DNA from: an uncultured Pseudomonadales bacterium | GTDB lineage: Bacteria; Pseudomonadota; Gammaproteobacteria; Pseudomonadales; Cellvibrionaceae | Length of the DNA stretch: 6,018 bases | Direction of reading: 5' to 3' | Assembly (NCBI GenBank): GCA_938048505.1 | Contig: CALIUX010000215.1 | Coordinates: 1-6,018 of the forward strand | Shown here: in pieces, positions 1-6,018 of the stretch | How positions within the stretch are numbered: the stretch's first letter is position 1 | How the letters are laid out: each line of letters opens with the position of its first letter | Notes under the pieces: generated by a model | The model's input: only the letters and a program-made list of their open reading frames with translations | Told to the model about the DNA's origin: nothing | The model's database searches: none | Made by a program: the position numbers and the translations under genes

Positions 1-303
1 CCCAACAATAACTTTATTGTTGGTGCAACCGAGATCGAAAGCGAAGATAGCTCGCCGGTTAGTGTACAATCGATGATGGAGTTGTGTAGCGCACTCTACA
101 CACTCAACCCAGCCTTTGCCGAAGCGCGCATTACTGAGCTAGACGCCAATCTTAGGCCAAGCTATATGGATAATATGCCTAAAATCGAATGGTGCGATCG
201 CTGGAATACAGCCAGTATTAACGGGCTATACCGCCACGGCTACTTACTTGCACCACACCTAATTGACCGTTTTTTACAAGAGTTCACCCCCCGTCATGCC
301 TGA
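1..303 (+). CDS. thiO: Glycine oxidase ThiO, C-terminal part (5' end outside window)
   Basis: This is the last 100 codons of an FAD-dependent amino acid oxidase of the ThiO/DAO family, open from base 1. ThiO oxidises glycine in the cytoplasm to dehydroglycine (iminoacetate), one of the three inputs to thiazole synthesis. Visible family hallmarks are VGATEIES near the start of the fragment, the ITELDANLRP segment (fragment residues 45-52) and the C-terminal block NGLYRHGYLLAP (74-85). The Arg in that last block (fragment residue 78) is at the position I expect for the substrate-carboxylate-binding arginine of glycine oxidases. The FAD-binding GxGxxG N-terminus lies upstream of the window. The stop overlaps the thiS start by 8 nt, which fits translational coupling in a thiO-thiS-thiG operon. 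A generic D-amino acid oxidase is the alternative, but the thiS-thiG context argues for ThiO. Confidence 0.9.
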   Translation, partial: PNNNFIVGATEIESEDSSPVSVQSMMELCSALYTLNPAFAEARITELDANLRPSYMDNMPKIEWCDRWNTASINGLYRHGYLLAPHLIDRFLQEFTPRHA

Positions 304-499
304 TATCACCCTCAGTATTAATGGTGATCAACACACCACAGTTGAATCCAATCTTGCCGAAGTGCTTAGTACGCTTGATGTTGGCGATATGTTTGCCGTT
401 GCGCGTAATGGCGAATTTGTGCCAAAAAGCCAGCATGCAACAACAATATTGAATGATGGCGACACACTGGATATCGTCACACCGGTAGGGGGAGGTTAA
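296..499 (+). CDS. thiS: Sulfur carrier protein ThiS
   Basis: This is a 67-residue ubiquitin-fold (beta-grasp) sulfur carrier. Its C-terminal glycine is adenylated and converted to a thiocarboxylate that donates sulfur to ThiG for the thiazole ring of thiamine. The evidence is the size, the [19 protein letters not shown] start (residues 6-24), the [11 protein letters not shown] core (35-45), the [15 protein letters not shown] end and the mandatory terminal Gly-Gly (Gly65-Gly67). I chose the ATG at 296 because it puts [10 protein letters not shown] at the N-terminus as in the family. An in-frame ATG at 263 would add 11 unrelated residues and lie deeper inside thiO. The 8-nt overlap with the thiO stop and the 2-nt gap to thiG mark an operon. 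No independent promoter is visible. Confidence 0.93.
   Translation: MPDITLSINGDQHTTVESNLAEVLSTLDVGDMFAVARNGEFVPKSQHATTILNDGDTLDIVTPVGGG
491..495 (+). promoter_or_regulatory. thiG ribosome binding site within the thiS tail
   Basis: A strong GGAGG lies six bases before the thiG ATG at 502 and is formed by the codons for the essential C-terminal glycines of ThiS. The spacing decides the start: 502 is 6 nt away, while the second in-frame ATG at 508 would be 12 nt away. Confidence 0.75.
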
Positions 500-501
500 T
501 T

Positions 502-1284
502 ATGACTATGACACTGTATGGCAAAAAATTCGAGAGCCGTTTTTTGCTCGGCACAGCCCTTTATAGCTCCCCTCAAATCATGGTTGATGCAGTCAAAGCA
601 TCAGGGTGCGACATTGTGACGCTCGGCCTGCGTCGGCAAAATCCGCAAGATAAAGATGGTAAAGCCATATGGGATGCCATTGCCAATACGGGTTGCACCT
701 TATTACCCAATACTGCTGGCTGCAAAAGTGCTAAAGAAGCGATTAATCTTGCAGAAATGTCACGGGAAATTTTTAATACAGGCTGGATCAAACTGGAAGT
801 CATCGGTGACGACTACAACCTTCAGCCCTGCCCGTTTGGCTTGGTTGAAGCAGCAGAAGCCCTTATCAAGCGCGGCTTTCAGGTTTTACCCTATTGCACA
901 GATGATTTGGTATTAAGCCAGAAATTACTCGACGTAGGCTGCGAAGTGCTCATGCCTTGGGGAGCGCCCATTGGTACAGGTCAAGGGCTACTCAACCCTT
1001 ACGCATTACGCACATTACGTGAGCGCTTACCCCACACTCCCCTCATTGTAGATGCGGGTTTAGGCGCGCCCTCACAGGCCTGTGAAGCGATGGAAATGGG
1101 ATTTGATGGCATATTGCTTAATACCGCCGTTGCCAAAGCACAACAGCCGCCAGTGATGGCAAAAGCCTTTGCGCAAGCCATTGATGCAGGCCGCACGGCT
1201 TATGAGGGGGGGCTGATGGTTAAGCGGCAAACGGCCAGCCCAAGCACTCCCACAATTGGGCAACCATTCTGGCATCAGTCATAA
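502..1284 (+). CDS. thiG: Thiazole synthase ThiG
   Basis: This is a 260-residue TIM-barrel enzyme of normal family length. It condenses 1-deoxy-D-xylulose 5-phosphate, dehydroglycine (from ThiO) and sulfur (from ThiS-COSH) into the thiazole phosphate moiety of thiamine. The Schiff-base lysine is Lys97 in WIKLEVIGD. Other hallmarks are VTLGLRR (39-45), LLPNTAGC (67-74), [12 protein letters not shown] (151-162), the phosphate-binding [10 protein letters not shown] (184-193) and LNTAVAKA (206-213). The tail ends [13 protein letters not shown], typical of proteobacterial ThiG. It is the last gene of the visible thi cluster, starting 2 nt after thiS. The next gene is convergent, so a transcript end is expected in 1285-1328. 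Any TPP riboswitch for this operon would lie upstream of the window. Confidence 0.97.
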   Translation: MTMTLYGKKFESRFLLGTALYSSPQIMVDAVKASGCDIVTLGLRRQNPQDKDGKAIWDAIANTGCTLLPNTAGCKSAKEAINLAEMSREIFNTGWIKLEVIGDDYNLQPCPFGLVEAAEALIKRGFQVLPYCTDDLVLSQKLLDVGCEVLMPWGAPIGTGQGLLNPYALRTLRERLPHTPLIVDAGLGAPSQACEAMEMGFDGILLNTAVAKAQQPPVMAKAFAQAIDAGRTAYEGGLMVKRQTASPSTPTIGQPFWHQS

Positions 1285-1301
1285 ATCAAGAAAGGTATGA
1301 G

Positions 1302-1338
1302 TGCGCTAAACGCGATGATATAACAGCGCTAAAGCGCA
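1302..1338. terminator. Possible convergent-gene transcript end (weak dyad)
   Basis: The 44-nt gap between the convergent thiG and pilin stops contains TGCGCT (1302-1307) matched by AGCGCA (1333-1338), plus a compact GCGC-TAAA-GCGC hairpin (1326-1337) that runs over the pilin stop codon. The stems are short and no T tract follows on either strand, so this is a weak candidate for a bidirectional terminator. Confidence 0.25.
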
Positions 1339-1865
1339 TTTACTATTAACGGTGTGGCGTCGCTATTGGCCTTAACCGACGCTATCTGTATACGAGACTG
1401 AGAGGCACAACGTGAGCGCTCGGGACAAAAATTAGTTACCAGCTGGCCCTGATTATCAAAAAACAAATAGCTCAGAGCATGCATGCTAGCATCATCAGCT
1501 CCATGTTCCAGCTTGACGGCGCTGCGCAATGCCGTGCGCCATAGACGATCGGAATGTAAAGCATCACAAGGGTTTTGGCCTAGAGCCATTTCACTTTTCA
1601 CCGCTCTTACCTCGAGCCATCCCGCTTTTTGGCAAATAACAGCCACTGGATTACCCGGCCCGACAATGCCATTAGGGTTATTCAATGCACGCGCTTTAGC
1701 ATCGGCTATAGCCTGCTGCAATGCTGTACCCGTCTCATGAATACGTGCAGACGCCATCCAGCCGCCTGTGCTAGGCAATACAGCCAAAAGCAATAGCGCG
1801 AGCAAGGATGCTGTCACTAGCAGTTCAACCAACGTAAACGCTGACTCATACAGCCTAATATTCAT
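1329..1865 (-). CDS. FimT/GspH-type minor pilin (type IV pilus or pseudopilin)
   Basis: This is a 178-residue prepilin-like protein. A short positively charged leader (MNIRLYESA) is followed by the class III motif A/FTLVELLV, with Phe10 as mature residue 1 and Glu14 as the conserved Glu5. A hydrophobic helix (residues 10-30) follows, with a Pro at mature position 22 as in pilins, then an amphipathic ARIHETGTALQQAIADAKARALN helix. The globular C-terminal region has four Cys (78, 100, 147, 153) that could form disulfides. The shape and position fit the FimT/FimU/GspH minor pilin group, and I recall fimT lying next to thiO in Pseudomonas. The oddity is Ala at -1, where prepilin peptidase sites nearly always have Gly. 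The start is supported by GAGG (plus-strand 1875-1878) nine bases upstream. The protein should be inserted in the inner membrane. A priming or DNA-uptake role is inference; I do not assign a symbol because FimT, FimU and GspH are hard to separate by eye. Confidence 0.85.
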   Translation of the reverse strand: MNIRLYESAFTLVELLVTASLLALLLLAVLPSTGGWMASARIHETGTALQQAIADAKARALNNPNGIVGPGNPVAVICQKAGWLEVRAVKSEMALGQNPCDALHSDRLWRTALRSAVKLEHGADDASMHALSYLFFDNQGQLVTNFCPERSRCASQSRIQIASVKANSDATPLIVNAL

Positions 1866-2076
1866 GAAAACAAACCTCGACCCAATAGATAACAGATTTA
1901 ATATATTCGCTGTTAAACCTTTAGAATATGATCAAAAAGAAAATAAAAGAGTAAACAGAGAAAATGACCGAAGTAGATACTGATAAGCATTCGTCTATGC
2001 AAGATAATACATTTTGGCAGGTGGTTCAGTGGGCATTCAGAAAACTTTGAACCTGTCATCACCTTTCCCTAAAGAA

Positions 2077-2096
2077 TTGTAATATTTTGTAATATC
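2077..2096 (+). repeat. Two-copy 10-bp tandem repeat at a promoter
   Basis: TTGTAATATT (2077-2086) is followed directly by TTGTAATATC (2087-2096), identical at 9 of 10 positions. The 10-bp period places both copies on the same face of the helix, and the second copy overlaps the predicted -35 element. It could be a regulator binding site, but the sequence is A+T-rich, so chance is not excluded. Confidence 0.5.
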
Positions 2097-2113
2097 CCGC
2101 TTTTTTATATAAT
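2087..2113 (+). promoter_or_regulatory. Candidate sigma-70 promoter for the DUF4202 gene
   Basis: A perfect TATAAT (2108-2113) is preceded by TTGTAA (2087-2092, 4 of 6 matches to TTGACA) with a short 15-nt spacer. A start near 2120 would give a leader of about 250 nt before the ATG at 2369. The short spacer suggests a weak or activator-dependent promoter. In A+T-rich DNA a chance TATAAT is possible. Confidence 0.45.
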
Positions 2114-2129
2114 CAAATACCTATAAACA

Positions 2130-2158
2130 ATTCTTTATGACAAAAAATCATAGAGAAT
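2130..2158 (+). other. 11-bp hairpin near the predicted 5' end of the DUF4202 leader
   Basis: ATTCTTTATGA (2130-2140) pairs with TCATAGAGAAT (2148-2158) through 11 bp including one G-U pair, closing a 7-nt loop CAAAAAA. It would start about 10 nt from the predicted transcription start. The G-U pair makes it better as RNA than as DNA. There is no T tract after it, so it is not an intrinsic terminator; a 5'-stabilising or regulatory hairpin is possible. Confidence 0.45.
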
Positions 2159-2228
2159 AACGTCGCGATACTAATCAAGAAACAACACTTAATAGTTCAT
2201 TTTTATAACACAAACAAACAGTGAAATT

Positions 2229-2263
2229 TATTTATACAAAGGCATCAACTCGCGATATAAATA
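2229..2263 (+). repeat. A+T-rich inverted repeat in the leader
   Basis: TATTTATA (2229-2236) and TATAAATA (2256-2263) are perfect 8-nt inverted repeats around a 19-nt loop that contains one of the TCGCGA palindromes. The stem contains only A-T pairs, so its stability is low and its role is unclear. Confidence 0.3.
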
Positions 2264-2368
2264 GAGCCTGCTGAAAAAAATAAAACAAATTAGTAGAAAG
2301 CAAATAGTCAAACAAAACAATTGAGTTAAACCCATTCGTCGCGACAATTAAATGATCGGAGAAGTACC

Positions 2369-2959
2369 ATGCATTCCCGCTATGACACGGTGATCGAATC
2401 AATCGATCATGCCAATAGCCAAGACCCTAATTTAGAAACGCTTGATGGAAAAGATATTCCCAAAGAGTTGTTATATAGCCAGCGGATGGTCGATCGATTA
2501 AATATTTTTGCACCCAACGCCTCGGAGTCACTCAAAATTGCAGCACGAGGTCAGCATATTGAACGCTGGACCAGCCTGCGAAGCGAGTACCCAGAAGGCC
2601 GTGCAGGCTATAAGAAATGGCGCGCCAACTTAAATCTCTTTCACGCTAAACGTGTCGCAGAGCTTATGGCATTAGCGGGATACGATAGCGAAGAGTGCGA
2701 ACGCACGGCTTATTTAGTTCAAAAACGCGGCATCAAGCGCGACCCCGAAACACAGTGCTTAGAAGATGTTATTTGCCTAGTGTTTATCGAGCATTACATG
2801 GAAGCTTTTGCCATAAAAAGTGGTTATAGCGAAGAGAAACTGATTGATATCGTGCAAAAGACATGGCCAAAAATGTCGGACAAAGGGCATGAAGCCGCTC
2901 TGAATTTACCACTCACCCCGACACTACAGAGGATCATTACCAAAGCGCTTGGCTCCTAG
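2369..2959 (+). CDS. DUF4202 family protein of unknown function
   Basis: This is a 196-residue soluble, mostly helical protein with no signal peptide or membrane segment. It matches the DUF4202 family, conserved in bacteria and fungi but without an established role. The conserved blocks are present in order: SIDHANSQDPN (11-21), the PKELLYSQRM block (31-40), the AARGQHIERW block (58-67), YPEGRAGYKKWR (74-85), NLFHAKR (89-95), DPETQCLEDVICLVFIEHY (125-143) and the QKTWPKMSDKGHEAAL block (163-178). The invariant-looking polar residues (His63, Glu65, Arg66, His92, Glu132, Asp133) suggest an active or metal site. A distant HD-like arrangement is only my speculation. The ATG at 2369 is supported by GGAGAAG (2358-2364). 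It has its own long upstream region and is followed 128 nt later by purB. Some database entries label relatives as glutamyl-tRNA synthetase, but no class I synthetase motif is seen here. Confidence 0.85.
   Translation: MHSRYDTVIESIDHANSQDPNLETLDGKDIPKELLYSQRMVDRLNIFAPNASESLKIAARGQHIERWTSLRSEYPEGRAGYKKWRANLNLFHAKRVAELMALAGYDSEECERTAYLVQKRGIKRDPETQCLEDVICLVFIEHYMEAFAIKSGYSEEKLIDIVQKTWPKMSDKGHEAALNLPLTPTLQRIITKALGS
2391..2409 (+). repeat. Inverted repeat just inside the DUF4202 gene
   Basis: TGATCGA (2391-2397) and TCGATCA (2403-2409) form perfect 7-bp arms around a 5-nt loop, 22 nt into the coding sequence. A TGATCG copy at 2353-2358, touching the ribosome binding site, could pair with the same right arm, so alternative foldings around the start codon are possible. 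Confidence 0.35.
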
Positions 2960-2961
2960 CC

Positions 2962-4479
<1,518 letters not shown>

Positions 4480-4523
4480 ACTACCCAAAAACCTCTATGC
4501 GATATAGGGAGCTTTTGAGTGAG

Positions 4524-4543
4524 AGCTTTTTATTAGAAAAGCT
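4524..4543. other. Hairpin between purB and roxA (first of two)
   Basis: AGCTTTT (4524-4530) and AAAAGCT (4537-4543) are perfect 7-nt inverted repeats around a 6-nt loop, directly adjoining the larger terminator stem. A second copy of AGCTTTT (4510-4516), part of a GAGCTTTT direct repeat, could compete for the same partner. Read from the minus strand it supplies a T-rich stretch after the larger stem. Confidence 0.5.
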
Positions 4544-4580
4544 TATGAATAAGGGCTGCAATCAAAAGCCCTTATTCATA
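4544..4580. terminator. purB transcription terminator, possibly bidirectional
   Basis: TATGAATAAGGGCT (4544-4557) and AGCCCTTATTCATA (4567-4580) form a perfect 14-bp stem with a 9-nt loop, 64 nt after the purB stop. The G+C-rich core AGGGCT/AGCCCT sits at the loop end. Only TTT follows the full stem on the + strand, but the A/T-rich outer half of the stem may itself provide the U-rich segment. On the minus strand the stem is followed by AGCTTTTCT. Confidence 0.7.
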
Positions 4581-4587
4581 TTTAGGT

Positions 4588-4615
4588 TTGACTGAATATA
4601 CTGCTTTACCAAAAT
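4588..4615 (+). promoter_or_regulatory. Candidate roxA promoter overlapping the tandem repeat
   Basis: TTGACT (4588-4593) matches the -35 consensus at 5 of 6 positions, and CAAAAT (4610-4615, 4 of 6) follows with a 16-nt spacer. The -10 falls at the junction of the first two tandem-repeat units, so the number of units could affect the leader. It lies directly after the purB terminator, where a new promoter is needed. Confidence 0.4.
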
Positions 4616-4661
4616 ACTGCATTACCAAAATACTGTTTAACCAAATACTGCTTTACCAAAA
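4599..4661 (+). repeat. Four-copy 16-bp tandem repeat upstream of roxA
   Basis: The unit TACTGCTTTACCAAAA occurs at 4599-4614, 4615-4630 (one change, T to A), 4631-4645 (degenerate, 15 nt: TACTGTTTAACCAAA) and 4646-4661 (identical to the first). The array sits between the purB terminator and the roxA ribosome binding site. Identity of the first and last units suggests recent slippage or duplication. The unit is not a clear palindrome. Confidence 0.9.
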
Positions 4662-4677
4662 TAAGGTTATACCCCAT

Positions 4678-5850
4678 ATGCCTGCCCGACCGCTTACTCA
4701 TTTAGGGGATATGCCAGTTACAACGTTTTTGCGTGACTACTGGCAAAAGAAGCCGCTTTTTATCAAAGGCGCGTTGAAAGATTGGCAGGCCCCACTTGAT
4801 GGGAATACCTTGGCTGGCTTGGCGCTCGAAGACAGCGTTGAGTCACGCCTGATAATCGAACAGACATCATCAGACCCTATGCATAGTGAATGGCAGCTAG
4901 AACACGGGCCATTAGCGGAGCAGCGCTTTGAAACCCTACCCAGCAGCCATTTCACCGTACTTATTCAAGCATTAGATCAAATTTGTCCCGAAGTACACGA
5001 GCTTTTAAATCAGTTTCGCTTTATTCCTAACTGGCGCCTCGACGACATTATGGCCAGTATTGCACCACAGGGCGGTAGCGTGGGGCCACACTTTGATTAC
5101 TACGATGTCTTTCTATTACAAGCCACTGGCTCACGGCAATGGCAATTAGGCCAGACATGTCATTCAGCCTCACCAATACTGTCAGACTGCCCTCTCAAGA
5201 TCTTGACTGATTTCGAATGCGAAGCCGCTCATTTAGCTGAGCCGGGTGATCTACTTTACATTCCCGCCAAAAAAGCCCATTGGGGCATTGCGCACAGTGA
5301 TGATTGCACAACCTACTCCATTGGCTTTCGTGCACCCTCTTATAGTGATATTTTGCTTGAGCTGAGCGAAGAAATCGCCAGCCAGCTAAGTGCCGATGAA
5401 CGCTATCGAGATTTGTCTCTTGTCAATAACCTTGACCCAGGCCTGATACCTGAAGAGGTTATCCGTCATATCACAGAGCAATGTCATCAGTTGTTTACAC
5501 CGGCACGCGTGGGGCAGTGGCTAGGCCAACACCTGACAGAGCCTAAGCGTGAAGCACCGGATGTGGCTACTGGGCCCTTTACACAATGCAACGTATTAGC
5601 AGCAGATTGCCGTGTGTCTTATATACTAGAAGATCAGACTTCAAAAAATGATCAGAGCACTCGGCGCGCTATAGTGTTTATTAATGGGCAACGTTACACA
5701 ACGAGTCTATCCTTAGCTCAAGCCGTTAGCCGCTATGAGGCTATTAAACTAGAAGACTATGCAAGCAGCGACCAAGCCGTTATAAGACAGTGGATAAACA
5801 ATGAATACCTCACCACACCATCATCCACCGACACTTGTACCGATTATTAA
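4678..5850 (+). CDS. roxA: Ribosomal protein uL16 3-hydroxylase RoxA (YcfD-like cupin/JmjC oxygenase)
   Basis: This is a 390-residue Fe(II)/2-oxoglutarate dioxygenase of the cupin-4/JmjC group. The E. coli homologue hydroxylates an arginine of ribosomal protein uL16 in the cytoplasm. The iron ligands are visible as His138 and Asp140 in GGSVGPHFDYYDVF and His201 in PAKKAHWGIAHS. Arg153 (GSRQW) and the TYSIGFRAP strand (212-220) line the 2-oxoglutarate site. The N-terminal FLRDYWQKKPLFIKGA (17-32) is typical of the family. The region after about residue 225 matches the helical dimerisation and winged-helix part of the known structure. The length is close to the 373 of E. coli. I chose the ATG at 4678, with AAGG 11 nt upstream. 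A TTG start at 4588 would translate the tandem repeat, and the ATG at 4711 would remove the conserved start. The last 50 nt overlap the next gene. Confidence 0.93.
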   Translation: MPARPLTHLGDMPVTTFLRDYWQKKPLFIKGALKDWQAPLDGNTLAGLALEDSVESRLIIEQTSSDPMHSEWQLEHGPLAEQRFETLPSSHFTVLIQALDQICPEVHELLNQFRFIPNWRLDDIMASIAPQGGSVGPHFDYYDVFLLQATGSRQWQLGQTCHSASPILSDCPLKILTDFECEAAHLAEPGDLLYIPAKKAHWGIAHSDDCTTYSIGFRAPSYSDILLELSEEIASQLSADERYRDLSLVNNLDPGLIPEEVIRHITEQCHQLFTPARVGQWLGQHLTEPKREAPDVATGPFTQCNVLAADCRVSYILEDQTSKNDQSTRRAIVFINGQRYTTSLSLAQAVSRYEAIKLEDYASSDQAVIRQWINNEYLTTPSSTDTCTDY

Positions 5851-6018
5851 AGTACACCAAGTGTACTGGCCTGCATCGGCTGAAGAGCTTGAATACATTC
5901 GCGAGAGCGTATTTATTCAAGAGCAAGGGGTTCCTACTAACTTAGAGTGGGATGGGTTAGAACAAGACGCCCAGCACTTTTTGGCCTTTTACAACAAACT
6001 ACCCGTTGGCACAGCGCG
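5801..6018 (+). CDS. GNAT family N-acetyltransferase, N-terminal part (3' end outside window)
   Basis: The first 72 codons of an acetyl-CoA-dependent N-acetyltransferase are present. The segment ELEYIRESVFIQEQGVPTNLEWDGLEQDAQHFLA (residues 30-63) is the characteristic first helix-loop-strand of the EQGVP/ElaA-like GNAT branch, and the next strand begins at LPVGTA. The acetyl-CoA pyrophosphate loop lies beyond the window. The substrate cannot be told from this part. The ATG at 5801 gives a His/Pro-rich N-terminal extension (MNTSPHHHPPTLVP) and a 50-nt overlap with roxA in another frame. The alternative GTG at 5861 would start after the roxA stop but lose the first strand. No strong ribosome binding site precedes 5801, so translational coupling to roxA is likely. 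The order purB-roxA-GNAT matches what I recall from Pseudomonas. Confidence 0.85.
   Translation, partial: MNTSPHHHPPTLVPIIKVHQVYWPASAEELEYIRESVFIQEQGVPTNLEWDGLEQDAQHFLAFYNKLPVGTA

Larger units (their letters stand above)
1866..2368. other. 503-nt A+T-rich divergent intergenic region
   Basis: This gap separates the minus-strand pilin gene from the plus-strand DUF4202 gene. I see no convincing gene: the longest small frame with an ATG (1964-2050, 28 codons) lacks a good ribosome binding site. The right-hand part is very A-rich and T-poor on the + strand from about 2160. The region holds a candidate promoter, a 10-bp tandem repeat, two hairpins and three TCGCGA palindromes about 88 nt apart, all listed separately. 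It probably contains the promoters of both flanking genes and a long leader for the DUF4202 gene. Confidence 0.6.

Noticed and set aside
263..295. Upstream in-frame ATG extending ThiS by 11 residues
   Set aside because: The extension has no family similarity and lies deeper in thiO. The ATG at 296 gives the normal 67-residue ThiS with a coupled start.
1483..1740. Plus-strand open frame opposite the pilin gene
   Set aside because: It is a shadow of the minus-strand pilin gene. The minus frame has a clear pilin signature and a ribosome binding site, while this one resembles no known protein.
1964..2050. Small open frame of 28 codons (MTEVDTDKHSSMQDNT... to AFRKL)
   Set aside because: There is no good ribosome binding site before the ATG, no recognised family and no sign of conservation. 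It could be a real microprotein, but the sequence alone does not support it.
4599..4661. CRISPR array or replication iterons
   Set aside because: The units abut with no spacers, are only 16 nt, and there are no cas, rep or origin-like genes nearby. It is a simple tandem repeat.
4588..4677. TTG start extending RoxA through the tandem repeat
   Set aside because: The added 30 residues would encode the repeats and are not a family feature. The TTG is part of the best -35 candidate, and the ATG at 4678 matches the expected N-terminus.

Overview
The window looks like chromosomal DNA from a gammaproteobacterium, probably Pseudomonadales/Cellvibrionales-like. This rests on the protein sequences (PurB, RoxA, ThiG, DUF4202) and on two gene neighbourhoods I recall from Pseudomonas and relatives: thiO beside a fimT-type minor pilin gene, and purB followed by a cupin uL16 hydroxylase and a GNAT acetyltransferase. 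Coding regions have moderate GC, while the 1866-2368 intergenic region is strikingly A+T rich. No mobile element, tRNA, rRNA or CRISPR is visible, and essentially all genes are intact apart from the two cut by the window edges.

Left part (1-1284): the end of a thiamine thiazole-branch operon on the + strand. It holds the C-terminal 100 codons of glycine oxidase thiO, then thiS (sulfur carrier) overlapping it by 8 nt, then thiG (thiazole synthase) 2 nt downstream. Glycine oxidase supplies dehydroglycine, ThiS-thiocarboxylate supplies sulfur, and ThiG assembles the thiazole phosphate. The thiG ribosome binding site lies within the glycine codons of the ThiS tail, so the genes are tightly packed.

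Middle (1329-2959): a convergent minus-strand gene for a FimT/GspH-type minor pilin with an unusual Ala before the cleavage site. It is separated by about 500 nt of A+T-rich DNA from a + strand DUF4202 gene of unknown function. That intergenic region carries a perfect -10 box, a 10-bp tandem repeat over the -35 position, and a stable hairpin just after the predicted transcription start. Together they suggest a long, A-rich 5' leader for the DUF4202 gene.

Right part (2960-6018): a 128-bp repeat-rich spacer with several TGCG-N-CGCA dyads and a likely promoter, then purB (adenylosuccinate lyase), a double hairpin terminator, a four-copy 16-bp tandem repeat, and roxA (ribosomal protein uL16 arginine hydroxylase). 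A GNAT acetyltransferase gene starts 50 nt inside the end of roxA and runs off the window.

I see no clear undescribed multi-gene system. The points most worth a second look are the regulatory structures (purB leader, roxA tandem repeat, DUF4202 leader), the non-canonical FimT-like pilin and the uncharacterised DUF4202 protein.
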